From NCBI RefSeq assembly GCF_004683865.2, contig NZ_CP040763.1, positions 1-64,000 on the forward strand: DNA of 64,000 nucleotides, written 5' to 3'. The stretch is from Paracoccus liaowanqingii (GTDB taxonomy: Bacteria; Pseudomonadota; Alphaproteobacteria; Rhodobacterales; Rhodobacteraceae). This document shows positions 19,734-28,823 of the stretch, piece by piece (position 1 is the first letter of the stretch; each line of letters opens with the position of its first letter). Position numbers and translations under genes: made by a program. The notes under the pieces were generated by a model. The model had not been told where the DNA came from and did no database searches. It worked only from the letters and a program-made list of their open reading frames with translations.

Positions 19734-21011
19734 TCAGTAGAACCATCGTGCCGGGACGATCACGATGCTGGGGAATGCCACCAGCAGCAGGATCACCAGG
19801 ATCTGTGCGATCAGGAACGGCCAGACGCCGCGGATCACCTTGCCGAGCGGCACCCGGCCCACGCCGCTGACCACGTTCAGCACCACGCCCACCGGCGGCG
19901 TCAGCAGCCCGATGCAGCAGTTCATGATGAACATGACCCCGAAATAGACCGGGTCGATCCCCGCCTTGATGACGATGGGCATCAGGACCGGCGTCAGGAT
20001 CAGGATCGTGGGCGTCAGGTCCAGCGCCGTGCCCACCACCAGGATCAGCAGCATGATGACCAGCATCAACAGCTTGGGGTTCTCGATCAGCGGCTCGATA
20101 TAGGCGGCGATCTCGTTGGGGATGTTGGCCGCGGTGATCAGCCAGGCCGAGACCAGCGCCGCGCAGACCAGGAACATGATCGCCGCCGTCGTCCGCCCGG
20201 CCGAGATCAGCACCTCGGGCAGGTCGCGCAGCTTCAGTTCGCCATAGACGACCATGCCCACGAACAGCGCGTAGAAGGCGGCGATGACGGCGGCTTCGGT
20301 GGGCGTGACGACGCCCATCTTGATGCCGCCCAAAATGATGACCGGCATGCCGAGCGCCCAGATGGCCCGGCCCGAGGCGCGGCCCCGTTCGGCCCATCCG
20401 GCGCGGGGCAGCGTCTCGACATCGTCGTTCCGGGCCACGATCAGCCAGGTGATGACCAGCGCGACGCCCATCAGCATGCCGGGCACGATCCCCGCCATGA
20501 ACAGCTGGCTGATGGACACGTTGGCCGCCACGCCGAAGATGATGAAGGCCATCGACGGCGGGATGACCGGCGCGATGACGCCGCCCGCCGCGATCAGCCC
20601 GGCGGAGCGGGGCACGTTGTAGCCTGCGCGCGCCATCATCGGGATCAGGATCGCGGCCAGAGCCGCCGTGTCTGCGGCCGCCGAGCCCGAGATCGAGGCC
20701 ATGATCACGGCGGCGATGATCGCCACCAGCCCCAGCCCGCCGCGGATATGGCCCACGCAGGTGATCGCGAATTCGATGATGCGGGTCGACAGCCCGCCCT
20801 TGTTCATCAGCTCTCCGGCCAGGATGAAGAAGGGGATCGCCAGCAGCGTGAAGGTGTCGGCGCCGATCAGCATGTTCTGCGCGATGATCTGCGTGTTGAA
20901 CATGCCCATGAAGGACATCAGGATCACGCCGCAGAAGATCAGCGCGAAGGCGACCGGCACGCCAAGAGACATCGCGCCCAGAAGCGAGACGATGAAGACC
21001 AGAAGGGTCAT
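19734..21011 (-). CDS. dctM: TRAP transporter large permease (DctM), sugar-acid locus
   Basis: A 425-residue membrane protein with about twelve hydrophobic helices, the Na+-coupled transport subunit of a TRAP system. Family features include SGSAAADTAALAAILIPMM near residue 115 and the C-terminal CIGLLTPPVGVVLNVVSGV. It overlaps dctQ by four bases (ATGA) and precedes dctP by 25 bases. It works as a heterodimer with DctQ and takes substrate from DctP. Confidence 0.93.
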   Translation of the reverse strand: MTLLVFIVSLLGAMSLGVPVAFALIFCGVILMSFMGMFNTQIIAQNMLIGADTFTLLAIPFFILAGELMNKGGLSTRIIEFAITCVGHIRGGLGLVAIIAAVIMASISGSAAADTAALAAILIPMMARAGYNVPRSAGLIAAGGVIAPVIPPSMAFIIFGVAANVSISQLFMAGIVPGMLMGVALVITWLIVARNDDVETLPRAGWAERGRASGRAIWALGMPVIILGGIKMGVVTPTEAAVIAAFYALFVGMVVYGELKLRDLPEVLISAGRTTAAIMFLVCAALVSAWLITAANIPNEIAAYIEPLIENPKLLMLVIMLLILVVGTALDLTPTILILTPVLMPIVIKAGIDPVYFGVMFIMNCCIGLLTPPVGVVLNVVSGVGRVPLGKVIRGVWPFLIAQILVILLLVAFPSIVIVPARWFY

Positions 21012-21565
21012 TCCCCGCGCTCCCCTGCCTTGAGGCTCTTGGCGGGACTGTCGTACAGGTCCTCCATCTCGCCTCCGAAGCCGCGCAGTTCGGCCGTGGT
21101 GATGCGGCCCGTGGCCAGGCGGAACAGCCGCTCCAGCGTGATCAGGATGATGCCCGCGCCGGTGAACAGCCCGATCCCGTAGACCCAGGCCATCGACAGG
21201 CCCGAGACGGGCGCGCTCATGGAGGCGTTGATGGGCAGCTGCTTCCAGGTGCCATGCGTCAGCACGCCCGCGCAGCCCAGGATCATCAGGTCCGAGATGC
21301 CCATCAGCACCAGCCGCCCGCGATCGCCGAACTGCGCCACGACCGTCTCCATCCCCATGTGCTGGCGGTGGTGATAGACGACGACCGCGCCGATGAAGGT
21401 CAGCCAGACGAAGGCGAACCGCGACAGCTCGTCCGACAGGGGAAAGCCCGAGTTCATCGTGTAGCGCATGACGACATTGACGAAGACCATCAGCGCCATG
21501 CTGGCGATCAGAAGCGCCAGAAGGATGTCGAGGAAGCGGAAGAACAGCTGTGACGCGCGCGACAT
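21008..21565 (-). CDS. dctQ: TRAP transporter small permease (DctQ), sugar-acid locus
   Basis: A 185-residue protein with four membrane helices (about residues 12-35, 45-65, 88-110 and 130-155), the DctQ family pattern. The segment RFAFVWLTFIGAVVVYHHRQH is characteristic; only its type is used here as evidence. It starts one base after the FAH-family stop (TGAgATG) and overlaps dctM (ATGA), so FAH enzyme, dctQ and dctM are coupled. Confidence 0.9.
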   Translation of the reverse strand: MSRASQLFFRFLDILLALLIASMALMVFVNVVMRYTMNSGFPLSDELSRFAFVWLTFIGAVVVYHHRQHMGMETVVAQFGDRGRLVLMGISDLMILGCAGVLTHGTWKQLPINASMSAPVSGLSMAWVYGIGLFTGAGIILITLERLFRLATGRITTAELRGFGGEMEDLYDSPAKSLKAGERGE

Positions 21566-21566
21566 C

Positions 21567-22730
21567 TCAGATCCTCTCGCCCAGGCCGCGCGCGACCAGG
21601 TTGCGCATCAGGGCCACGGTGCCGAAGGTCCATTCGGGGCAGCGGTCGGTGCGCTCGACCCAGTTGACCAGCCGTCCCAGATGCGGCGAGGCGATCTCGA
21701 CCCGGTCGCCGGTCTCGTGGGTGAAGCCCTGTCCCGCGCCGCGCCGGTCCTTGACGGGCGCGAACATGGTCCCCAGGAACAGCACCGCCCCGTCGGGATA
21801 CTGATGCGAGCGGTTCAGAAGCTGCCCGGCCAGGTCGGTGGGCGTGCGGCTGATCGCGGCCATCGGGCTTTCGCCGGTCATCTCGAACCCGTCCGTCCCC
21901 GCGACCCGCAGCGACACGGTCGCGCGGTCCAGATCGCCTTGGGTGAAATGGTCGTCGAACAGCCGGATGAAGGGCCCGATCGCGCAGGAGGCGTTGTTGT
22001 CCTTGGCCTTGCCCAGAAGCAGGGCAGACCTTCCCTCGACGTCGCGCAGGTTCACGTCGTTGCCAAGCGTCGCGCCGACGATGGCGCCGTCCGAGCGGAT
22101 GACCAAGACCACCTCGGGCTCGGGGTTGTTCCATTCGGACATCGGGTGGATGCCCACCAGATCGCCGCAGCCCATCGACGACATCGGCTGCGCCTTGGTG
22201 AAGATCTCGGCATCCGGGCCGATGCCCACTTCCAGATATTGCGACCACAGGTCCATCTGCTGCAGCAGCGCCTTGACCTCGGCGGCCTTGTCGGACCCGG
22301 CCTGCACGCCGCGCAGGCTGTCTCCTATCACGGGGGCCAGCCGGGTCCGGATCTCGGCGGCGCGGGCGCTGTCGCCGCGCGCCTGCTCCTCGATCACGCG
22401 TTCCAGCATGCTGTCGGCGAAGGTGACGCCGGCGGCCTTGACGGCCTGAAGGTCGATGGGCGCCAGCAGCCGACCGGCGCTGCCGTCCAGGAAACCGTCC
22501 AACGGCCCCAGATCGGGCAGATCGCCCGCCAGCACCGAAGCCAGGTCGTCGCGTTCCAGCAGGCCCGACATGGTGGCCGACACGCCGCTCAGGTCATGGA
22601 CCCGGCCCTGGCGCAGGGCGACGGGGCAAGGGCCGCCCTGCCGGTCGGACCAGACCCGGCCCACGAGGGTCGCCCGGTCGGCATCGTCGGGCAGGACCGC
22701 ATCGGCGGCCAAGGCATGCTGCAACGTCAA
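21567..22730 (-). CDS. fumarylacetoacetate hydrolase-family protein, probable 2-keto-3-deoxy-sugar-acid dehydratase
   Basis: A ~387-residue FAH-fold enzyme. The C-terminal half holds the catalytic region: metal-ligand segments WNNPEPEVVLVI and GNDVNLRDVEGRSALLL and the late GQGFTHETGDRVEI. FAH-family members of this length include XylX-type 2-keto-3-deoxy-pentonate dehydratases, which fits the IlvD/Edd dehydratase encoded in the same locus; this function is inferred. The start chosen is TTG at 22730, preceded by GGGGGA six bases upstream; an ATG 63 bases further up (22793) would add a non-conserved leader and overlap the operator. First gene of the TRAP operon. Confidence 0.8.
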   Translation of the reverse strand: MTLQHALAADAVLPDDADRATLVGRVWSDRQGGPCPVALRQGRVHDLSGVSATMSGLLERDDLASVLAGDLPDLGPLDGFLDGSAGRLLAPIDLQAVKAAGVTFADSMLERVIEEQARGDSARAAEIRTRLAPVIGDSLRGVQAGSDKAAEVKALLQQMDLWSQYLEVGIGPDAEIFTKAQPMSSMGCGDLVGIHPMSEWNNPEPEVVLVIRSDGAIVGATLGNDVNLRDVEGRSALLLGKAKDNNASCAIGPFIRLFDDHFTQGDLDRATVSLRVAGTDGFEMTGESPMAAISRTPTDLAGQLLNRSHQYPDGAVLFLGTMFAPVKDRRGAGQGFTHETGDRVEIASPHLGRLVNWVERTDRCPEWTFGTVALMRNLVARGLGERI

Positions 22731-22779
22731 ATCAATCCCCCTGATATCCCGGCATCCTCCAACGCCGTGCCGTCCGACT

Positions 22780-22790
22780 TTGTCAGACAA
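22780..22790. promoter_or_regulatory. FCD-GntR operator upstream of FAH/TRAP operon
   Basis: TTGTCAGACAA is a perfect inverted repeat around a central A and fits the TNGTNNNACNA consensus of FadR-type GntR regulators. It lies 50 bases upstream of the FAH-family start. A near copy occurs at 25079-25089. The GntR gene at 22865-23581 is the obvious candidate regulator. Confidence 0.65.
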
Positions 22791-22864
22791 CAAGATGACT
22801 CGACCCTAATCGTGGCCCCGGCGGGCTGTCCACTCCTTTATTTCATAAACCCGAACCGATCAGT

Positions 22865-23581
22865 TCAGGAATAGAATTCCAGCCGCAGCGCGATGCGCGC
22901 CGCCGAGCCCGCCATGTGCGCGCGCATGGCGGCGCGCGCCCGGGTCGGATCGCGGGCGGCGATGGCGTCGCGGAGCGCGACATGCTCCCGGTTCACGACC
23001 GCCACGATCTCGTCCAGGCGGATGCGTTCGCGCGAGGTGACGATGGTCTGCAGGATGCGGTCCGACACGGCGCCCAGGAACTGCACGAAGTAGTCGTTGC
23101 CGGTGGCCGCCGCGATGGTGCGGTGAAAGTCCAGATCGGCGAGGATCCCGTCCTCGGCATTCTCGCCGGTGGCGGACATGCGGACCAGCGCCTCGTCCAT
23201 CTGCCGCAGGTGGTCGGGGCGATGATAGGTGGCGGCCAGCCCCGCCGCCTCGATCTCCAGCGGGACGCGCAGCTGGAAGAGGTCGCGGAAATCATGGCCC
23301 TCCATCTGGGCGCCGTCATCCAGCCGAATGTGCCGGGTGGGCCGGTCGATGACGAAGGCGCCGACGCCTTGGCGCGTCTCGATCATGCCCTCGTTGCGCA
23401 GCTGGGCGATGGCCTCGCGGATGACCGTGCGGCTGACGCCGAAGTTCTTGGACATGGCGTTTTCGGTGGGCAGGCGGTCGCCGGGCTTCAACTCTCCCTG
23501 CTGGATCTGCCGGGCGAACTGGCCGGCGATCCGGGCGGGCAGATGCTGGGTGCGGCTGATCGGGGTGGGGGACTGGCTCAT
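22865..23581 (-). CDS. GntR-family (FCD) transcriptional regulator of the sugar-acid locus
   Basis: A 238-residue regulator. Residues ~15-80 are a winged helix-turn-helix (LPTENAMSKNFGVSRTVIRE), followed by the all-helical FCD ligand domain containing the metal-binding pattern DLDFHRTIAAATGND and REHVALRDAI. These proteins usually repress sugar-acid or hydroxyacid genes until an effector binds. The ATG at 23581 overlaps the upstream FAD-oxidase stop (ATGA), so regulator and oxidase are one operon. Two FadR-type operators flank this operon and are probably its targets. Confidence 0.9.
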   Translation of the reverse strand: MSQSPTPISRTQHLPARIAGQFARQIQQGELKPGDRLPTENAMSKNFGVSRTVIREAIAQLRNEGMIETRQGVGAFVIDRPTRHIRLDDGAQMEGHDFRDLFQLRVPLEIEAAGLAATYHRPDHLRQMDEALVRMSATGENAEDGILADLDFHRTIAAATGNDYFVQFLGAVSDRILQTIVTSRERIRLDEIVAVVNREHVALRDAIAARDPTRARAAMRAHMAGSAARIALRLEFYS

Positions 23582-25047
23582 CGCTCCGCTCCGCTCAGGG
23601 TCAGCTGGCAGCCCGGGTTCATCACCCGCCCCGGGTCCAGCGCACCCTTGATGGCCGTCAGCAGGGCCCGCTGCGTCCCGGGCAGGCGGGCCTCGAAATC
23701 CTCCCGTTTCAGCCGCCCGATGCCATGCTCGGCGCTGATCGAGCCCTCGTAGCGGTCCAGCACCGTGTTCAGGATCTTCTTCGCGGCCAGGATCTGCGCG
23801 TCGACCCCCTTTGGCCCAAGCGCCTGATCGGGCAGCACGTTCAGATGCACGTTCCCGTCGCCGACATGGCCGTAGGACACGCAGACCACGCCGGACAGCT
23901 GCGCCGTGATCGCCGCCTCGGCCTCGGCCACGAACCGGGCCAGCCTGGAGAGGGGGACCGAGACGTCGCTGCGGAAATGCCGCCCCCGCTGCGCCTGGCC
24001 CATGTTCATCCCCTCGCGCACCGCCCACAGGCTGGCGGCCTGCGCCTGCGACTGCGCGATCACCCCGTCCAGCGCCAGCCCGTCCTGGAACGCGCCCTCC
24101 AGGAACCGCGTCATCAGGTCGTCGATATCGACAAGGCCCGAGCCCGCGATCTCGATCAGTGCATAGGCGGGGTGGGTCGGGTCCATCGGCAGCGCCAGAT
24201 CGGGCATCGCCTCGCGCGCCAGGGTGAAGGCCAGCGGCGGCATGAATTCGAAGGCCGACATCAGATCGCAGCACTCCCGCCGCGCGCGGCGATAGAGGCC
24301 GATCGCATCCTCCAGCCGGGGCAGTGCGACCAGCGCGGTGGCCACGCGGTCGGGCGCGGGCAGCAGCTTGACGGAGACGGCGGTGATGATGCCAAGCGTG
24401 CCCTCGGCGCCGATGAACAGCTGCTTCAGGTCGATCCCGCGATTGTCCTTGCGCAGCTTCGACAGCCCGTCGAAGACCTGCCCGTCGGGCAGGACCACCT
24501 CCAGCCCCAGCACCAGCTCGCGCGTCATGCCGTGGCGCAGGACGTTGACGCCCCCCGCATTGGTCGACACGTTCCCGCCGATCCGGCAGCTGCCTTGGGC
24601 GCCAAGCGACAGGGGAAAGGCCAGCCCTTGGGCGGCGGCGGCATCGCGCAGGCTTTGCAGCACCACCCCCGCCTCGACCACCGCCGAGAAGTTGTCGGGA
24701 TCCAGGTCGCGGATGCGGGTCATCCGGTCCAGCGACAGGACCACCTGCGCGCCGGGCGCGTCGGGAATGGCGCCCAGCACCAGCCCGGTATTGCCGCCCT
24801 GCGGCACGATGGCCAGGTCCAGCGCCACGGCGGCCCGCACGCAGGCCTGCACGCCCGCCGTGTCGCGCGGGCGCAGGACCGCCACCGCGCCGCCTTGGAC
24901 GTCGCCATGCCAGTCGCGGCAATAGGGGGCCACCGCCGCGCCCGACTGCACGACATCGGCACCCAGGGCATGCACCAGCTGCGCCACGCGGGGGTCGGCG
25001 TCCGCGCCGGTCGTCGTGTCATGCGCGATCATCTCTGCCTCGGCCAC
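23578..25047 (-). CDS. FAD-linked 2-hydroxyacid oxidase/dehydrogenase (GlcD/D-LDH-like)
   Basis: A ~489-residue flavoprotein of the FAD_binding_4 / FAD-oxidase C family that oxidises D-2-hydroxyacids to 2-keto acids. The FAD-binding half shows VPQGGNTGLVLGA, LGAQGSCRIGGNVSTNAGG and GAEGTLGIITAVSVKL; the C-terminal half has SYGHVGDGNVHLNV and the final EHGIGRLKREDF, typical of the family. The start is taken as GTG at 25047 with GGGAGG seven bases upstream; ATG at 25032 is the alternative. It diverges from denD and shares an operator region with it. Confidence 0.85.
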   Translation of the reverse strand: MAEAEMIAHDTTTGADADPRVAQLVHALGADVVQSGAAVAPYCRDWHGDVQGGAVAVLRPRDTAGVQACVRAAVALDLAIVPQGGNTGLVLGAIPDAPGAQVVLSLDRMTRIRDLDPDNFSAVVEAGVVLQSLRDAAAAQGLAFPLSLGAQGSCRIGGNVSTNAGGVNVLRHGMTRELVLGLEVVLPDGQVFDGLSKLRKDNRGIDLKQLFIGAEGTLGIITAVSVKLLPAPDRVATALVALPRLEDAIGLYRRARRECCDLMSAFEFMPPLAFTLAREAMPDLALPMDPTHPAYALIEIAGSGLVDIDDLMTRFLEGAFQDGLALDGVIAQSQAQAASLWAVREGMNMGQAQRGRHFRSDVSVPLSRLARFVAEAEAAITAQLSGVVCVSYGHVGDGNVHLNVLPDQALGPKGVDAQILAAKKILNTVLDRYEGSISAEHGIGRLKREDFEARLPGTQRALLTAIKGALDPGRVMNPGCQLTLSGAER

Positions 25048-25078
25048 CCCGATCCCTCCCGGATGTTCATGTTGCAGG

Positions 25079-25089
25079 TCGTCAGACAA
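25079..25089. promoter_or_regulatory. FCD-GntR operator in the FAD-oxidase/denD divergent promoter
   Basis: TCGTCAGACAA matches the upstream-of-FAH site TTGTCAGACAA at ten of eleven positions. Its position between two divergent transcription units would let one repressor control both. Confidence 0.6.
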
Positions 25090-25144
25090 TCATACTAATC
25101 TGGCCGCGCAGAAATGCCACCCGGATCTGAGGAGGAGACCCGAC

Positions 25145-26125
25145 ATGCATATCCTGACCATCGGTGCCGGAGGCATGCTGGGCCGGAAGCTGACCGAACG
25201 GCTGGCGCGCGACGGGCTGGCGGGCCGGCCGGTCGACACGCTGACGCTGGTCGACATCATGGCGCCCGACGCGCCCGTGGAGCTTGCCAACAAGACGGAC
25301 TGCGTGGCCGCCGACCTCTCCGCGCCGGGCACCGCCGCGCGGCTGATCGCGCCGCGGCCCGACGTGATCTTTCATTTCGCGGCCATCGTCTCGGGCGAGG
25401 CCGAGGCCGATTTCGAGAAGGGCTATCGCATCAACCTGGACGGCACCCGCGACCTGTTCGAGGCGATCCGGATGGCCCATGTGCTGGATGGATACTGCCC
25501 GCGCGTGGTCTTCGCCTCGTCCATCGCGGTGGTGGGCGCGCCCCTGCCCTATCCCATCCCGGACGAGTTCCACACGACGCCCCTGACCAGCTATGGCACG
25601 CAGAAGGCGATCAGCGAGCTGCTGCTGGCCGATTACAGCCGCCACGGCTTCCTCGACGGCATCGGCATCCGGCTGCCGACAATCTGCATCCGCCCCGGCC
25701 TGCCCAACAAGGCTGCCTCGGGCTTCTTCTCCAACATCCTGCGCGAGCCTCTGGTGGGCAAGCCCGCCGTGCTGCCGGTCCCGGACACGATCCGGCACTG
25801 GCACACCTCGCCCCGATCCGCCGTGGGCTTCATGATCCGTGCCGCGACGATGGACCTGTCGCGCTTGGGCGCGCGGCGCAGCCTGTCCATGCCGGGCCTG
25901 TCCGCCACCGTGGGCGAGCAGATCGAGGCGCTGCGCCGCGTGGCGGGCGACGAGGCCGTGGCGCTGATCCGCCGCGAGCCCGACCCGGCCATCACCGCCA
26001 TGTGCGAGGGCTGGGCGCCCGGCTTCACCGCCACCCGCGCCCGCGAGCTGGGCTTTGTCGCCGAAGACAGTTTCGACGACATCATCCGCGCGCATATCGA
26101 GGATGAGCTGGGGGACCGCGCATGA
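25145..26125 (+). CDS. denD: D-erythronate dehydrogenase (DenD-like SDR)
   Basis: A 326-residue extended SDR / NAD-dependent epimerase-dehydratase family protein. The NAD motif is GAGGMLG (residues 7-13); catalytic Ser near 125-126 (VVFASSIAV) and Tyr150/Lys154 (SYGTQK) are present. Overall pattern matches DenD, which oxidises D-erythronate to 2-oxo-tetronate in four-carbon sugar-acid catabolism. In described pathways DenD is followed by a DUF1537 kinase; none is here. GAGGAGG precedes the ATG, and an upstream in-frame extension is rejected. Overlaps the next gene by four bases. Confidence 0.8.
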   Translation: MHILTIGAGGMLGRKLTERLARDGLAGRPVDTLTLVDIMAPDAPVELANKTDCVAADLSAPGTAARLIAPRPDVIFHFAAIVSGEAEADFEKGYRINLDGTRDLFEAIRMAHVLDGYCPRVVFASSIAVVGAPLPYPIPDEFHTTPLTSYGTQKAISELLLADYSRHGFLDGIGIRLPTICIRPGLPNKAASGFFSNILREPLVGKPAVLPVPDTIRHWHTSPRSAVGFMIRAATMDLSRLGARRSLSMPGLSATVGEQIEALRRVAGDEAVALIRREPDPAITAMCEGWAPGFTATRARELGFVAEDSFDDIIRAHIEDELGDRA

Positions 26126-27012
26126 CCAAGATCGCCTTTCTGGGAACCGGGTTGATGGGCGCGCCGATGGTGCGGCGCCTGCTGGCCGCAGGTCATGCCG
26201 TGACCGTCTGGAACCGCGCGCCCGAGAAGGCGCAGGCGCTGGCGGCGGACGGGGCCACGGTCGCCCCCGACCCCGCGCAGGCGGTGGCGGGGGCCGAGGT
26301 CGTCTTCACCATGCTGTCGGACGGGCCCGCCGTGGCGGCGGTGCTGTTCGAGCGCGGCGTGGCGGGGGCGATGGCGCCCGGCGCCGTCGTCATCGACACC
26401 TCGTCCATCGCGCCGCCCATCGCCCGCGACCACGCACAGCGGCTGGCGTCGATGGGGATCGACCATGTCGACTGCCCCGTCTCGGGCGGGGTGGCGGGAG
26501 CCCAGGCCGGGTCGCTGGCCCTGATGGCCGGAGGCGAGGCGGCGGTCATCGACCGCATCGCCCCCGTGATGGTGCCGCTTGGGCGGCTGACCCATGTCGG
26601 ACCCTCGGGGGCCGGGCAGGTCTGCAAGCTGGCCAACCAGCAGATCGTCGCCGTCACCATCGGCGCCGTGGCCGAGGCGATGATGCTGGTCGAGGCCGGC
26701 GGCGCCGACCGCGCCAAGTTCCGCGACGCGATCCGGGGCGGATTCGCCGAAAGCCGCATCCTGGAGCTGCATGGCGGGCGCATGGTCGCGCGCGATTTTG
26801 CGCCCGGCGGGCTGTCGCGCCTGCAGCTGAAGGACCTGAACTCGGTCGCCGATCTGGCCGCAGATACCGGCCTGACCCTGCCCCTGACGGAAAGCGTGCG
26901 CGCCTCCTTCACCGATTTCGTCGCCGCGGGCCATGGCGAGGCCGATCACAGCGGGCTGCTGCTGCATCTGGAGGCCATGAACCCCGCCCCCCGCCGGAAG
27001 GACCCGACATGA
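26122..27012 (+). CDS. NAD(P)-dependent beta-hydroxyacid dehydrogenase (GlxR/LtnD-like)
   Basis: A 296-residue 3-hydroxyisobutyrate-dehydrogenase superfamily protein. The nucleotide motif is FLGTGLMGAP at residues 6-15, the substrate-binding motif DCPVSGGVAGAQ at 117-128, and the catalytic lysine is Lys169 in GQVCKLANQ. Family members include tartronate-semialdehyde reductase and L-threonate dehydrogenase; which one cannot be decided from sequence. ATGA overlaps on both sides tie it to denD and the dehydratase. Confidence 0.85.
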   Translation: MTKIAFLGTGLMGAPMVRRLLAAGHAVTVWNRAPEKAQALAADGATVAPDPAQAVAGAEVVFTMLSDGPAVAAVLFERGVAGAMAPGAVVIDTSSIAPPIARDHAQRLASMGIDHVDCPVSGGVAGAQAGSLALMAGGEAAVIDRIAPVMVPLGRLTHVGPSGAGQVCKLANQQIVAVTIGAVAEAMMLVEAGGADRAKFRDAIRGGFAESRILELHGGRMVARDFAPGGLSRLQLKDLNSVADLAADTGLTLPLTESVRASFTDFVAAGHGEADHSGLLLHLEAMNPAPRRKDPT

Positions 27013-28787
27013 CCGAGACGCCCCCCCGCCGCCTGCGGTCGCAGGACTGGTTCGACAATCCCGACCATGCCGACATGACCGCGCTCTATCTTGAACGCTT
27101 CATGAACTACGGCACCACGCCCGAGGAGCTGCGGTCGGGCAAGCCGATCATCGGCATCGCGCAGTCGGGCAGCGACCTGAACCCCTGCAACCGCCACCAT
27201 CTGGATCTGGCCAAGCGCGTGCGCGACGGCATCCGCGACGCGGGCGGCATCCCGATCGAATTTCCCAGCCATCCGCTGTTCGAGAACTGCAAGCGTCCCA
27301 CCGCAGCGCTGGACCGCAACCTGGCCTATCTGGGGCTGGTCGAGCTGCTCTATGGCTACCCGTTCGACGGGGTGGTGCTGACCACGGGCTGCGACAAGAC
27401 CACGCCCTCGGCCATCATGGCGGCGGCGACGGTCGATCTGCCCGCCATCGTGCTGTCGGGCGGGCCGATGCTGGACGGCTGGCACGAGGGCAAGCTGGTC
27501 GGGTCCGGCACCGTCATCTGGCAATCGCGCCGCAAGCTGTCGGCCGGAGAGATCACCCGCGACGAGTTCCTGCAGACCGCCTTGGACAGCGCACCCTCCA
27601 TCGGCCATTGCAACACGATGGGCACGGCCTCCACGATGAACGCCATCGCCGAGGCGCTTGGCATGTCGCTGACCGGCTGTGCGGCGATCCCGGCGGCCTA
27701 TCGGGAACGCGGCCAGATTGCCTATCGTACCGGGCTGCGCGCGGTGGAACTGGTGCGCCAGGACATCCGCCCCTCGGCCATCCTGACCCGGGCGGCCTTC
27801 CTGAACGCGATCCGCCTGAACTCGGCCATCGGCGGGTCGACCAATGCGCAGCCGCATCTGATGGCCATGGCGCTGCACGCGGGGGTCCGGCTGGACCCCG
27901 AGGACTGGCAGCTTCACGGCTATGACGTGCCGCTGCTGGCCAATGTCCAGCCCTCGGGTGCGTGGCTGGGCGAACGCTTCCACCGCGCGGGCGGCGTGCC
28001 TGCCGTGATGTGGGAGTTGCTGCAGGCCGGGTTGCTGGACGGCGACTGCCCGACCGTGACGGGCAAGACCATGGCCGAGAACCTCTTCGGCCGCGAAAGC
28101 ACGGACCGCGAGGTCATCAAGCCCTTCGGCGCCCCGATGATGGACCGCGCGGGCTTTCTGGTCCTGCGCGGCAACCTGTTCGATTTCGCGATCATGAAGA
28201 CCAGCGCGATATCCGAGGATTTCCGCACCCGCTACCTGTCCGAACCGGGGCGCGAGAACATCTTCGAGGGCACTGCCTTCGTCTTCGACGGCTCCGCCGA
28301 TTACCACGCGCGGATCAACGATCCCGCGCTGGCCATTGACGCGGACTCCATCCTGGTGATCCGCGGGGCCGGGCCGCTCGGCTGGCCCGGGGCGGCCGAG
28401 GTGGTGAACATGCAGCCGCCCGACCGGCTGATCCGCGCGGGCATCCGCAGCCTGCCCACCATCGGCGACGGGCGGCAATCGGGCACCGCCGACAGCCCGT
28501 CCATCCTGAACGCCTCGCCGGAAAGCGCGGCGGGCGGGGGGCTGGCCTGGCTGAGGACGGGCGACCGCATCCGCATCGACCTGAACCAAGGCCGCTGCGA
28601 CATGCTGGTGGACGAGGCGCAGATCGCCGCCCGCCGGGCCGAGGGCATCCCCGCGGTGCCCGCCTCGGCCACGCCGTGGCAGAAGATCTATCGCGAGACG
28701 GTCACGCAGCTGGATCGCGGCGCGACGATCGAGGGGGCGGACGCGTTCTCGCGCCTCTCCGAGGCCCTGCCGCGCCACAATCACTGA
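27009..28787 (+). CDS. IlvD/Edd-family sugar-acid dehydratase (pentonate-type)
   Basis: A 592-residue Fe-S dehydratase that removes water from an aldonic acid to give a 2-keto-3-deoxy acid. The iron-sulfur cysteines are Cys60 (DLNPCNRHH), Cys128 (TTGCDKTTPS) and Cys201 (GHCNTMGTAS), essentially the length and spacing known for pentonate dehydratases such as D-xylonate and L-arabinonate dehydratase. With the FAH-family enzyme of the facing operon it could form the two dehydration steps of a non-phosphorylative pentonate route; the actual substrate is not shown. The gene ends at a perfect hairpin. Confidence 0.88.
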   Translation: MTETPPRRLRSQDWFDNPDHADMTALYLERFMNYGTTPEELRSGKPIIGIAQSGSDLNPCNRHHLDLAKRVRDGIRDAGGIPIEFPSHPLFENCKRPTAALDRNLAYLGLVELLYGYPFDGVVLTTGCDKTTPSAIMAAATVDLPAIVLSGGPMLDGWHEGKLVGSGTVIWQSRRKLSAGEITRDEFLQTALDSAPSIGHCNTMGTASTMNAIAEALGMSLTGCAAIPAAYRERGQIAYRTGLRAVELVRQDIRPSAILTRAAFLNAIRLNSAIGGSTNAQPHLMAMALHAGVRLDPEDWQLHGYDVPLLANVQPSGAWLGERFHRAGGVPAVMWELLQAGLLDGDCPTVTGKTMAENLFGRESTDREVIKPFGAPMMDRAGFLVLRGNLFDFAIMKTSAISEDFRTRYLSEPGRENIFEGTAFVFDGSADYHARINDPALAIDADSILVIRGAGPLGWPGAAEVVNMQPPDRLIRAGIRSLPTIGDGRQSGTADSPSILNASPESAAGGGLAWLRTGDRIRIDLNQGRCDMLVDEAQIAARRAEGIPAVPASATPWQKIYRETVTQLDRGATIEGADAFSRLSEALPRHNH

Positions 28788-28793
28788 GGGGGC

Positions 28794-28820
28794 GGGGCAA
28801 GGGGCCCGACCCCTTGCCCC
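28794..28820. terminator. bidirectional hairpin between convergent genes
   Basis: A perfect 11-base stem, GGGGCAAGGGG at 28794-28804 and CCCCTTGCCCC at 28810-28820, with loop CCCGA, sits in the 36-base gap between the dehydratase and the minus-strand protease-nuclease gene. Confidence 0.75.
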
Positions 28821-28823
28821 CCG

